From Bacteroides ihuae (GTDB lineage Bacteria > Bacteroidota > Bacteroidia > Bacteroidales > Bacteroidaceae), in the NCBI RefSeq assembly GCF_900104585.1, contig NZ_FNVX01000005.1:1216001-1280000 (forward strand): a DNA stretch of 64,000 nucleotides, in the 5' to 3' direction. Shown here in pieces: positions 55,240 to 64,000 of this stretch. Positions within the stretch are counted from its first letter, which is position 1; each line of letters starts with the position of its first letter. The notes beneath the pieces were generated by a model, which ran no database searches, was not told the DNA's origin, and saw only the letters and a program-made list of their open reading frames with translations. A program made the position numbers and the translations under genes.

Positions 55240-55370
55240 ATAATGTTCTAAATCTCTATTTGTACTTATATCGCAAAAATACGTATTATTAATTGAAAAG
55301 TAAGCGTTTAGATATTAAATCTCAGTAAAGAGATTAAAACAAACGTTTGCATGAAATAGCTTGTTTACAT

Positions 55371-55416
55371 AAAAAAACATCCTGCAGAATTATTTCTCAG
55401 CAGGATGTTTTTTATA
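55371..55416. terminator. Terminator of the V-ATPase operon
   Basis: ACATCCTGC pairs with GCAGGATGT across a 14-base loop, with A7 on one side and T6 on the other. On the minus strand it closes the ATPase operon 16 bases after ntpK. Confidence 0.85.
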
Positions 55417-55431
55417 TCGTAAGATAGAATA

Positions 55432-55905
<474 letters not shown>

Positions 55906-55939
55906 TTAATTTATTGTTTATATATTCTTTACTATTTTG

Positions 55940-57748
55940 TCAATTACTGAAAGGTTTATATTCCTTCCCTCCACCTTCGTATCCTGAGTTCTTAAAGAAC
56001 TCAACAAACGTCAGACGCATGGGATGTACCATAGCACCCAGAACGTTCATAAAAATATTAATAGAATGGCCTATCACAAAAATCAGAACCATTACTATAG
56101 GGCCAGCTATCATATTATCAGGGCTCATACCTACAGCCAAGCTATTGAAAACGCTAGCCAAAATGCCTCCCGAAAGTCCGAGAGCAAACAAACGAACGTA
56201 TGAAAGTACATCACCCAGCAAGCCGGTTACCATATTATAAGAATCCCAAAAACCTAATCCAAAATTGATAAAGATGTTCTTATCAGGACTATTATAAAGG
56301 AATATCATTAATCCTGCAAGTCCAAGAATCACAAGATGAACAGTTCCACCCATAGGCAATACACTTGGTAATAAAGCGGAGATAGCCAACGAGAACAACA
56401 AGATAATCCAACCAATAGTACCAATAGCATATTTAAAGCCAAATTGTATAGACTGGTTGACGACTTTAAGGATCATTCCAAACATAATTTGAACTGCTCC
56501 AAGAATCAATGAAAGCCGAAACATATCATTATTATCCAAAGCAAGAGCCGATTTCATACGTTGTACAAATGGCCAGTCGAGATTATAGAAATTGGCCCCA
56601 AAAAACGTTCCGGTCAGCATTCCACAAAAAAACGTAGAGATTGCCAATAACTGTACTAAAGAGAGTATTGGCTTCATCGTATCTCCAATTTTCTTTGTAA
56701 CCAGTCTATAAATGGTCACTCCCAGCAATAAGAACAATCCATATCCCGAATCACCCAAACAGAGGCCAAAAAAGAGCATAAAGAATGGAGCAAAAAAGGG
56801 TGTCAGATCCAGCTCGTTGTATTTCGGAAGCATATAGAGCTTGCAAATCGGTTCAAACCACGCAAAGATCCCCTTATTGTTCAACAGAATAGGCACATTA
56901 TCTTCTGGAGTAGGATTCGCTATTTCGTAATATACATTCTGAGCTTCAAGATAAGACGCTATTTCAGTCTCTTTCACTGCAGGAGCCCATCCTTGCAGCA
57001 ACATTAGCTTATCTCCGGCAGCTGGTTTCGTATTGAGCAATACTCTAGAAAACTCTATCTCACTATTAAGATACTTCTGAGTCGCTTGCAATGAAGGAAT
57101 CTCTTTCGCAGCCAACTCCTTTAATGCGTGCTCATTTTCTTCCAAATCAAGAATAATACCTGCTTGTAAAAACTCAGTATGATCGAAAGAATCGGCCGGA
57201 AGCTTTACTTGCTCTACATCGATATCGACCTCTTCTCCAGCCTTTGTAATAGTAATGAAGTAAATCTTAGAAGCCAAACGATTAACCTCGATCACATTAT
57301 ATTTGTCAGTCCATTCTTCTTTATAATTACTTTCAGAACAGACATAGAATCTAATTAAAAGACCGGCATCATGCAAACGTTGAATACTCTCCGGTTTAAA
57401 ATCGCCCCAAGGTTGAAGAGCAGCAAGCTCCTTTTCATATGCTTGATATTGTTGTTGCAATTTACTCTTCGCGTTTATCAATGATTCTATTTCATTGAGT
57501 ACTTTTATGCCCCGTTCGGCTGTTGGGCTCTCCTCTACTTCTTTTTCTGCTTTTATGTTTTGAAGTAACTTTAGAGAAGTGGAAATACGAGCAGAAAGGC
57601 GAATATTTTCCTGCAGCTCAGCATTGTCTACTATCCCCTTTTGCCTCTCAGCAACATGAACCACACCCAAGTTGCGAAGATTCTTTAAAAAGAGATCATA
57701 TTCCTTGTGATACACAAGGAATGTGATTTTCTTCATCTTTGTAATCAT
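55940..57748 (-). CDS. ntpI: V-type ATPase subunit I (stator/channel)
   Basis: 602 aa. Soluble N-terminal coiled arm (residues 1-320, e.g. SLKLLQNIKAEKEVEESPT) and seven to eight membrane helices (FFMLFFGLCLGDSGYGLFLLLG, LGDVLSYVRLFALGLSGG). The essential Arg for ion translocation is in SYVRLFALGLSG. GHSINIFMNVLGAMVHPMRL is the conserved C-terminal motif. Start overlaps the subunit D stop by 4 bases. Confidence 0.93.
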   Translation of the reverse strand: MITKMKKITFLVYHKEYDLFLKNLRNLGVVHVAERQKGIVDNAELQENIRLSARISTSLKLLQNIKAEKEVEESPTAERGIKVLNEIESLINAKSKLQQQYQAYEKELAALQPWGDFKPESIQRLHDAGLLIRFYVCSESNYKEEWTDKYNVIEVNRLASKIYFITITKAGEEVDIDVEQVKLPADSFDHTEFLQAGIILDLEENEHALKELAAKEIPSLQATQKYLNSEIEFSRVLLNTKPAAGDKLMLLQGWAPAVKETEIASYLEAQNVYYEIANPTPEDNVPILLNNKGIFAWFEPICKLYMLPKYNELDLTPFFAPFFMLFFGLCLGDSGYGLFLLLGVTIYRLVTKKIGDTMKPILSLVQLLAISTFFCGMLTGTFFGANFYNLDWPFVQRMKSALALDNNDMFRLSLILGAVQIMFGMILKVVNQSIQFGFKYAIGTIGWIILLFSLAISALLPSVLPMGGTVHLVILGLAGLMIFLYNSPDKNIFINFGLGFWDSYNMVTGLLGDVLSYVRLFALGLSGGILASVFNSLAVGMSPDNMIAGPIVMVLIFVIGHSINIFMNVLGAMVHPMRLTFVEFFKNSGYEGGGKEYKPFSN

Positions 57749-58350
57749 ATCTCGGCCTCCTTCTTTTTTTCTTGCTGAGACTTCAATATTTTCTGAGAAG
57801 ATTTAGATAAGTTTTCTTCATCTTCCATGAAGCGCTTAATCTTCCGAAGAGCATCCTGATAACCAGGTATTTGCACTTTCTCAAAAAGATTCACTTTCTG
57901 AGTTGTTTTCTTTCGCGCATGTTCCAGCAAGTTGAGTTTTGCTAACATAAATTCCCTTTCGATAGCTGTATGAGCAAGTCCTTTCAACAAATGTATCCCA
58001 TCGGCATACCATTTAGGAGCATTAAACAAGCTATAAGGACGAATTTCAAAGTCTACGTTCTCCAATAATGGAACCCGTACACCAGCAATTTTCTTAATCC
58101 CTAGATGAACATCGCTTACTTTGATCAATGAGGCATCAAACTCATTCCAAAGTGCAAACATGGCTTCATAAGCTTGAATTTGTTGTTCGAGCCTTTCCTC
58201 TAAAGTTGTAGCTTCAGCCTTACAGCGCTTTACTTCCACACGCAGTGCACTCTCCTTATTCTTGATGATAGGAAGAGTACGAACACGCACTTTCAGTTGC
58301 TTCTCTAGTTGCTGAAGAGAGGTTTTGTTATATTGAAACTTTATAGCCAT
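57745..58350 (-). CDS. ntpD: V-type ATPase subunit D (central stalk)
   Basis: 201 aa. Long helices at both ends (IKFQYNKTSLQQLEKQLKVRVRTLPIIKNKESALRVEVKR and AHTAIEREFMLAKLNLLEHARKKTTQKVNLFEKVQIPGYQDALRKIKRF) form the rotor shaft, the usual ATP-synthase subunit D type. Overlaps subunit I start. Confidence 0.9.
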   Translation of the reverse strand: MAIKFQYNKTSLQQLEKQLKVRVRTLPIIKNKESALRVEVKRCKAEATTLEERLEQQIQAYEAMFALWNEFDASLIKVSDVHLGIKKIAGVRVPLLENVDFEIRPYSLFNAPKWYADGIHLLKGLAHTAIEREFMLAKLNLLEHARKKTTQKVNLFEKVQIPGYQDALRKIKRFMEDEENLSKSSQKILKSQQEKKKEAEI

Positions 58351-58372
58351 CTTATTAATTTAAGAATGAATT

Positions 58373-59689
58373 TTATTTCCAGAATTCATCAACAAGTTCT
58401 TGTTTGATGTTTACCTCTTCCGGACGGAAATATTTGGCAAGTAAGCTCCAAGCCACATCAAGCATTTCTGTTGTATCAAGATTTACATCAATAGCTAGCA
58501 ATTGAGTCGAATAATCTCTGGCAAAAGAAAGTGTACGTTCATCATAGTTAGTCAAATCGAAACCATTTTCCAACTTAGTCTTCGCATTGGCTGCATCGGC
58601 ATACAAGCGAACAGAAGCATTCATTACTTGCGGATGGTCTCTACGAGTTTTTTTACCAATAACTAATTGTTTTAAACGAGATAGCGAACGGAATGGATCT
58701 ACAATGACTTTACCAATATCACTATCACGACGAAGAAAGAGCTGCCCTTCAGTTATATAGCCTGTATTATCAGGCACAGCATGTGTGATGTCACCACCCG
58801 ACAGAGTTGTTACGGCAATAATCGTAATGGAACCTCCATCAGGAAATTGTACTGCTTTCTCATATATTTTTGCTAAATCAGAATACAGTGATCCCGGCAT
58901 AGAATCTTTCGATGGGATCTGATCCATACGATTTGATACGATAGCAAGTGCATCAGCATATGAAGTCATATCCGTAAGTAACACCAATACTTTCTCATTA
59001 TTCTTTACCGCAAAATATTCGGCCGAGGTAAGTGCAATATCCGGTATCAACAGACGCTCCACTGGTGGATTTTCAGTTGTATTCACAAAACTAACAATAC
59101 GATCGAGTGCGCCTGCATTAGAAAATACGTTCTTAAAGTAAAGGTAGTCATCATTCGTCATACCCATGCCACCAAGAATAATTTTATCCGTTTCTGCCCG
59201 CAGAGCCACATTAGCCATTACTTGGTTGAATGGTTGATCAGGGTCTGCAAAAAATGGAATTTTCTGCCCCGAAACCAACGTATTATTAAGGTCAATACCT
59301 GCTATCCCCGTTGCAATAAGTTCAGAGGGTTGCTTTCGACGAACCGGGTTCACAGACGGACCACCAATTTCAACCTCTTCTCCCTCAATAGCAGGGCCAC
59401 CGTCAATAGGATCTCCAAAGGCATTGAAAAAACGTCCGGCAAGCTGTTCGCTAACCTTTATCGTGGGCGCTTTACCCAAGAACACTACTTCAGCATTGGT
59501 AGGAATGCCCTGTGTTCCTTCAAAGACTTGTAAAGTCACCTCATCTCCAGTCATTTTTACCACCTGTGCCAACTTACCATTTACAGTTGCCAGCTCATCA
59601 TAACCTACTCCAGTTGCTTTAAGAGAACAAGTAGCTTTAGTTATCTGAGTAATCTTGGTATATATCTTTTGAAATGCTTTTGTTGCCAT
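58373..59689 (-). CDS. ntpB: V-type ATPase subunit B
   Basis: 438 aa. Non-catalytic regulatory subunit: it lacks a Walker A (GQKIPFFADPDQPFNQ in its place) but has PGSLYSDLAKIYEKA and ITVDIT-type segments (LTDMTSYADALAIVSNRMDQIPS). Arranged after subunit A as in all V-ATPases. Confidence 0.95.
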   Translation of the reverse strand: MATKAFQKIYTKITQITKATCSLKATGVGYDELATVNGKLAQVVKMTGDEVTLQVFEGTQGIPTNAEVVFLGKAPTIKVSEQLAGRFFNAFGDPIDGGPAIEGEEVEIGGPSVNPVRRKQPSELIATGIAGIDLNNTLVSGQKIPFFADPDQPFNQVMANVALRAETDKIILGGMGMTNDDYLYFKNVFSNAGALDRIVSFVNTTENPPVERLLIPDIALTSAEYFAVKNNEKVLVLLTDMTSYADALAIVSNRMDQIPSKDSMPGSLYSDLAKIYEKAVQFPDGGSITIIAVTTLSGGDITHAVPDNTGYITEGQLFLRRDSDIGKVIVDPFRSLSRLKQLVIGKKTRRDHPQVMNASVRLYADAANAKTKLENGFDLTNYDERTLSFARDYSTQLLAIDVNLDTTEMLDVAWSLLAKYFRPEEVNIKQELVDEFWK

Positions 59690-59719
59690 GTTATTTATTT
59701 ACATTTTATCCTTTACAAA

Positions 59720-61474
59720 TTATGCTTTCCTCTCTTCTGTCAACTCAGTTAACTGTTTAATGAATCCGTCATACTCTGTCGATTTGAATTTCGAATAATT
59801 CATCTGCTTACAAATATTGATCATTTTCTTAAAGTAATCCATTACTTCATTGAAGTTATCAAATTCAAACTCTGTACGACAAAGACCAATCACAAGATTT
59901 AAAATAGCCTCCTGACGTTCCATAGGAGTTACTGAATCAATTTCATCAAAAGCATCTTGCTGCAAAATCACAAAATCAATCAGTTCGGACTTCCAGAAGA
60001 TTACATGATATTCCGCTGGAACGCCATCATCACCCAAAATATTAATTTGTTCAGCAATCTCTTTCCCTCGTTGAAGCCGAGTTTTAATCTCATTAACTTT
60101 TTCTAGCCACTCATCGTTGATGTGTTTGGAAATATATTCTTCAAATTCGGGATATTCAATATATTTAGAATAAGAATCAATTGGATTTACCGCCGGATAG
60201 CGTTTTTTATCGGCACGATCTTGTTCCAAAGCATAGAAACAGCGAGCTACTTTCTTGGTATTCTCTGTTACCGGCTCTTTCAAGTTACCACCGGCCGGAG
60301 ATACCGTACCAATGAAAGTTATAGAACCCGTTTCACCATTATCTAAATGTACATATCCTGCACGACCATAGAAGTTTGAAATGATAGAAGAAATATCCAT
60401 TGGAAATGCATCTGGCCCAGGTAACTCTTCCATACGGTTTGACATCTCACGTAAAGCTTGAGCCCAACGAGAGGTGGAATCAGCCATTAGCAAAACCTTA
60501 AGACCCATTGCACGATAATATTCAGCAATTGTCATAGCTGTATAAACAGAAGCCTCACGAGCTGCCACCGGCATGTTCGAGGTGTTGGCAATAATGATAG
60601 TACGCTCCATCAATTGACGGCCTGTATGCGGGTCGATCAATTCGGGGAATTCAGTGAATATTTCCACTACTTCATTCGCACGTTCACCACATGCGGCAAT
60701 AATCACAATATCCGCTTCAGCTTGTTTGGATATAGCATGTTGAAGTACCGTTTTACCTGTACCAAAAGGACCGGGAATAAATCCCGTACCACCCTCAACG
60801 ATCGGATTCAGCGTATCAATAACACGTACTCCTGTTTCGAGTAGCTTATAAGGACGAGGTTTTTCTTTATAACTCATCATCGCTTGCTTTACAGGCCATT
60901 TCTGAATCATATTTACCTCTATATCGTTACCATCTGAATCAGTTAGAACAATGAGCACATCATAGATTCCGTACTCTCCTTCTTCTACGATAGATTTCAC
61001 TGTACAGATACCTTTCTGAGTAAACGGAGCCATAATTTTCAATGGCTGAAAGTTTTCATCTACCTGACCCAACCAAGCAGAAGCAATAACTTTATCGCCT
61101 ACTTTTGCTAAAGGAATAAAATGCCATTTACTCTCTTTATCAAGTGGAAAAGTATATTCTCCTCGTTTAAGGAATACTCCGCTCATCTTATCAAGATCAT
61201 TCTGCAAACCATCATAGTTCTTTGATAACATGCCTGGTCCCAAAGTTACTTCCAGCATGTGCCCGGTAAATTCGGCTTCAGCCCCAATTTTTAAACCACG
61301 GGTACTTTCAAACACCTGCACATATACATTCGCTCCTACAACCTTAATTACCTCTGCCATTAACCTATCGCCTCCGGTAGAGATATAACAAATCTCATTT
61401 TGAGCTACGGGGCCATCAACCAGAAGAGTTACCATGTTGGCTATTACGCCACTAACAGTTCCTTTTGTTGCCAT
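59720..61474 (-). CDS. ntpA: V-type ATPase catalytic subunit A
   Basis: 584 aa. Walker A GPFGTGKT (residues 235-242), the long non-homologous insertion before it (GGDRLMAEV, EFTGHMLEVTLGPGML), and Walker B-type LKVLLMADSTSRWAQALRE. Hydrolyses ATP (or makes it) in the A3B3 head. Gene order E-DUF2764-A-B-D-I-K. Confidence 0.96.
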   Translation of the reverse strand: MATKGTVSGVIANMVTLLVDGPVAQNEICYISTGGDRLMAEVIKVVGANVYVQVFESTRGLKIGAEAEFTGHMLEVTLGPGMLSKNYDGLQNDLDKMSGVFLKRGEYTFPLDKESKWHFIPLAKVGDKVIASAWLGQVDENFQPLKIMAPFTQKGICTVKSIVEEGEYGIYDVLIVLTDSDGNDIEVNMIQKWPVKQAMMSYKEKPRPYKLLETGVRVIDTLNPIVEGGTGFIPGPFGTGKTVLQHAISKQAEADIVIIAACGERANEVVEIFTEFPELIDPHTGRQLMERTIIIANTSNMPVAAREASVYTAMTIAEYYRAMGLKVLLMADSTSRWAQALREMSNRMEELPGPDAFPMDISSIISNFYGRAGYVHLDNGETGSITFIGTVSPAGGNLKEPVTENTKKVARCFYALEQDRADKKRYPAVNPIDSYSKYIEYPEFEEYISKHINDEWLEKVNEIKTRLQRGKEIAEQINILGDDGVPAEYHVIFWKSELIDFVILQQDAFDEIDSVTPMERQEAILNLVIGLCRTEFEFDNFNEVMDYFKKMINICKQMNYSKFKSTEYDGFIKQLTELTEERKA

Positions 61475-61492
61475 ATATTTTTTTAAATTTAT

Positions 61493-62332
61493 TTATCTAA
61501 ATTCTGCGGGAATTTGCACGTCATTCTTTAAAGAATCTATCATGTTTCTGAATAATTGACTACCTTTTTCCTTATCCAAAGATATCCATCGCTCAACTAT
61601 TTCCAATCGTAACAGAAAGACAAAAATGCGTTCAATGGTGAAATAATTAAAGAAAACGGCATCTTCCATCCAAGCCCATTTTAGTGCATCTATTTTCCTC
61701 TCTCTATCCACTAAATCAGTTAGTTCACTTATCTTCATTAAAGTATCAAAATAATCAACTTCACCTGTCAGTCCAAAATCTCGAGCACCCGATGTGCGCA
61801 AAGCTTCGCACACATCCGTCTGTCCCACAATACTCTGTGTTACATCCTCTTTGTACTTACGTGCCGTTAGTGCCACAAGAATATTATTGATAGAAAGATT
61901 AAATTCAAACCAAGAAGCAATAAATTTGTTTTTGCAATTCATTGCATATTCATAATATAAGGCCGAAAGATAATCTTCGTAGAAGAATTGCTCATCATTG
62001 ATCTCACTAAAATAATAGAGAATAAAGGAAGAGAGATAAGATGGAAAAGTTTTTGAATCAACCTCTCCTCCATCTTTAAGAGTAGAAATACAGTCGATCA
62101 AATGCTGAGCAGAAAAAGTTCCCCTTGCATCAATAACTGCGTCTTTATCCTTTAATAGCCTTAATACGTTTTCATTATCAAATTTCAGATAAAACAGATC
62201 AATCATTTTTTTGTCAACAGTAGACAGGTCAGGATATAATTCGATTCTGAAATCAGCTACTGTGTAGCTTAGTTTGCTATCCTCCAAAGTAAGTTCGGGC
62301 AAGCCAGCAATTAAACAATAGTATTTACTCAT
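61493..62332 (-). CDS. DUF2764 protein of the V-ATPase operon, possible subunit C substitute
   Basis: 279 aa, soluble, largely helical, opening MSKYYCLIAGLPELTLEDSK. This family is found in V-ATPase operons of Bacteroidota and spirochaetes and takes the position of the peripheral/central stalk subunits that are absent here (C, F, G). Its length resembles subunit C (about 330 aa). A role in joining the stalk to the ring is an inference from position. Confidence 0.75.
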   Translation of the reverse strand: MSKYYCLIAGLPELTLEDSKLSYTVADFRIELYPDLSTVDKKMIDLFYLKFDNENVLRLLKDKDAVIDARGTFSAQHLIDCISTLKDGGEVDSKTFPSYLSSFILYYFSEINDEQFFYEDYLSALYYEYAMNCKNKFIASWFEFNLSINNILVALTARKYKEDVTQSIVGQTDVCEALRTSGARDFGLTGEVDYFDTLMKISELTDLVDRERKIDALKWAWMEDAVFFNYFTIERIFVFLLRLEIVERWISLDKEKGSQLFRNMIDSLKNDVQIPAEFR

Positions 62333-62367
62333 AATGATTCATTGTGTGCATATAAGGAAGAAGGGAA

Positions 62368-62958
62368 CTAAAATAACATTTCAACTAACTGAGGACGTAG
62401 AAACTCCTTAAAGTAATTAACAAACTCTTCTTCCCCAAAATTCACTTTATAAGAACCATTAGCTGGTGAAATAGAAAACCAAGTTTTAATACCGTTTACT
62501 TGTTCTATTTTAACTCCATTATCAAGAAGTGATTTTGCATTAGTTGCAAAATAAATATTTAGCGAATCAGCATCCGCTGTAGAAATAACAATTGGTTCAT
62601 TTGCACTCCATTTTGAAGCAAGAGCAACAATAAATGCATGGAGTAAATCTTTATTTTTAGCAAATTCTTTTATCGGAGTAGATACAATCTTATCAGTTAT
62701 GAGTGAAGCTATTTCAGATTTTAATGCGTTAACAGCCTGGTCAGCAAATAATTTCAGTTCCGACTTTGTATTTTCCATCAACTCTGCTGCTGATTTACGA
62801 GAAGAAGCAACAATAGCATCAGCCTCCTTACGAGCCTGTTCAAGTATATTTTTTGCTTCTTCCTGCGCATTTATGACAAGACGTTGAGCTTCTTCGTTGC
62901 CCTTTTCCACACCTTCACGATAAATTTTATCAGTCAGCTCTTGAATTCTGTTTTCCAT
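62368..62958 (-). CDS. ntpE: V-type ATPase subunit E (peripheral stalk)
   Basis: 196 aa. Long N-terminal amphipathic helix with Ala/Glu/Lys content (LVINAQEEAKNILEQARKEADAIVASSRK), then a globular end (VKIEQVNGIKTWFSISPANGSYKVNFGEEEFVNYFKEFLRPQLVEMLF) typical of subunit E. First gene of the operon, which probably starts at the -7 box TATTTTTG (63038-63031, minus). Confidence 0.9.
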   Translation of the reverse strand: MENRIQELTDKIYREGVEKGNEEAQRLVINAQEEAKNILEQARKEADAIVASSRKSAAELMENTKSELKLFADQAVNALKSEIASLITDKIVSTPIKEFAKNKDLLHAFIVALASKWSANEPIVISTADADSLNIYFATNAKSLLDNGVKIEQVNGIKTWFSISPANGSYKVNFGEEEFVNYFKEFLRPQLVEMLF

Positions 62959-63030
62959 AATTTACAGGACTATTTTTGAAGTTTATATTTATATTAAATG
63001 CACTCTATTAACTCTGCTTAAGATTATTGC

Positions 63031-63038
63031 CAAAAATA
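63031..63038 (-). promoter_or_regulatory. -7 box of the V-ATPase operon
   Basis: TATTTTTG on the minus strand, giving a leader of about 65 nt before ntpE. The rest of 62959-63319 holds no supported gene. Confidence 0.45.
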
Positions 63039-63319
63039 GACAATTCAGCCCAATAATCCACAGAAAGAAGAAAAAAACTCGATGTTTGCCTCTTCTTTTT
63101 CTCAATACATGACAGAAAAGAGTTGAATTGAGTGTCACACACTGTTTTATAAACAAAGCGTATTCATTACTAAGTTTTATGGATGAACTCGACCTTATTA
63201 TTGAGAATGAACTAAAAGATGAATGAGTATGTTCTAATAATGTTCATTGGTACATAATAAGGAAAATGAACAAATCAATGTATCTTATTAATTATACTAA
63301 GATATTAAGAAACATAATT

Positions 63320-63535
63320 ATGAAAAAAGTAATTTTAGGCTTAGCCATTGGTTCTGCTGTAGGCTATTTGGTTCGAAAAATGCAAGAAGAAGGTAAACTT
63401 GATTGCATACGCGACCGTGCAGATAAATTTGTAAGCAAATCCAAGAGAGATCTAAAGAACGTAACAGACATTACTAAAAATGAAGCCGGCTATTTGAAAG
63501 AACGGCTAGAAAATGTGATAACAAAAGGCAAATAA
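63320..63535 (+). CDS. Small YtxH-like membrane-anchored protein
   Basis: 71 aa from the ATG at 63320. Upstream in-frame codons from 63266 lack sequence features and are not used. An N-terminal membrane helix (VILGLAIGSAVGYLV) is followed by a charged helical tail (DRADKFVSKSKRDLKNVTDITKNE...). This is the layout of YtxH-type stress proteins. Function unknown. A strong terminator follows. Confidence 0.7.
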   Translation: MKKVILGLAIGSAVGYLVRKMQEEGKLDCIRDRADKFVSKSKRDLKNVTDITKNEAGYLKERLENVITKGK

Positions 63536-63563
63536 CTTTTTGCTCATTCTCATTACTATTTAT

Positions 63564-63599
63564 AAAAAGGCAACCTGTAGACTTCAGGTTGCCTTTTTT
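63564..63599 (+). terminator. Terminator of the small protein gene
   Basis: AAAAAGGCAACCTG pairs with CAGGTTGCCTTTTTT around a 7-base loop, followed by T. Confidence 0.9.
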
Positions 63600-63626
63600 G
63601 TTTCAGTTGGACAGTTGCTAAACACA

Positions 63627-63663
63627 AAAGCCCCCGTAGATATTTCTATCCACGGGGGCTTTC
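63627..63663 (-). terminator. rRNA operon terminator
   Basis: AAAGCCCCCGT...ACGGGGGCTTTC hairpin directly downstream of the 5S gene on the minus strand. Confidence 0.85.
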
Positions 63664-63668
63664 TTCAA

Positions 63669-63778
<110 letters not shown>

Positions 63779-63849
63779 ATAAGGTTGACATGATGCTAAC
63801 AAAAAGCAGTTATAGTAATAACTAAACGGATATATAAACCATACTTCGA

Positions 63850-64000
63850 CAAAAGAAAGTGTACGGGCAATTAGTACCGCTCGGCTGTGGTATCTCTACC
63901 TGTACACCTGCGGCCTATCAACGTCATCGTCTTTAACGACCCTAAGAAATCTAATCTTGTGGCTGGCTTCGTACTTAGATGCTTTCAGCACTTATCCAAT
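63850..64000 (-). rRNA. rrl: 23S ribosomal RNA, 3' end only
   Basis: Complement contains domain VI signatures, e.g. GGATAAGTGCTGAAAGC, AGCATCTAAGTACGAAGCC, GACGTTGATAGGCC and the 3'-terminal CGGTACTAATTGCCC. The gene continues past the window; the exact 3' end is approximate. Confidence 0.93.

Noticed and set aside
63180..63227. Tiny 15-codon frame (MDELDLIIENELKDE) before the small membrane protein
   Set aside because: Too short, with no ribosome binding site or other support; could be chance.

Overview
The window is Bacteroidota chromosome, almost certainly order Bacteroidales and most like the genus Bacteroides. Evidence: a complete SusC/SusD-type polysaccharide utilisation locus (PUL) with a hybrid two-component regulator, promoters of the TTTG-N19-TAnnTTTG type, weak Shine-Dalgarno sequences, an AT-rich base composition, a long acidic tail on ribosomal protein S16, and a V-type ATPase operon. 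Species cannot be named from the sequence alone. No insertion sequence, integrase, phage gene or tRNA was recognised.

Layout. 1-2916: a broken-off NAD(P)-binding epimerase-like gene, a Crp/Fnr regulator, and a HAD phosphatase translationally coupled to a chloramphenicol-acetyltransferase-like gene. 2917-3255: gene-free, with three phased palindromes and an inverted repeat before the cas genes. 3256-15356: a complete type I-B-like CRISPR-Cas locus (two tandem Cas6-like genes, cas5, cas3, a Cas8-like gene, cas7, cas4, cas1, cas2, a terminator, a leader with its own promoter, and an array of 55 repeats and 54 spacers). 15497-19166: a MetE-like methyltransferase under a cobalamin riboswitch, a His-rich CDF metal transporter, and a two-gene ThrE/YjjP-YjjB-type exporter.

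19356-25336: hexuronate catabolism. kdgK-kdgA and lacI-uxaA are divergently transcribed, and operator-like palindromes lie at both promoters. Altronate dehydratase makes 2-keto-3-deoxygluconate, KdgK phosphorylates it and KdgA splits it. An NhaC-type antiporter follows. 25457-28488: rpsP, a Crp/Fnr regulator, a small outer-membrane-type protein, and a class D beta-lactamase. 28489-29191: gene-free, with four direct repeats spaced 21-22 bp.

29192-45099: a beta-1,4-galactan-type PUL on the minus strand (HTCS sensor, clan GH-A glycosidase, SusC, SusD, surface glycan-binding protein, GH53 galactanase, GH2 galactosidase). The logic is surface binding and endo-cleavage by lipoproteins, TonB-dependent import by SusC/D, periplasmic trimming to galactose, and induction by the HTCS. 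45227-49618: a potABCD spermidine/putrescine ABC importer. 49756-50850: a TlpA-like thioredoxin lipoprotein. 50981-55239: glycogen synthase and glycogen phosphorylase. 55432-62958: a V-type ATPase operon (E, DUF2764, A, B, D, I, K) whose K subunit keeps the residues expected for Na+ binding. 63320-63535: a small membrane-anchored protein. The window ends in a minus-strand rRNA operon (terminator, 5S, 3' end of 23S).

The points most worth a second look are the paired Cas6-like genes, the two pairs of near-identical but shifted spacers, the altered metal site of the riboswitch-controlled MetE homologue, the candidate HTCS operator, the unexplained 22-bp repeats near 28.8 kb, and the composition of the V-ATPase.
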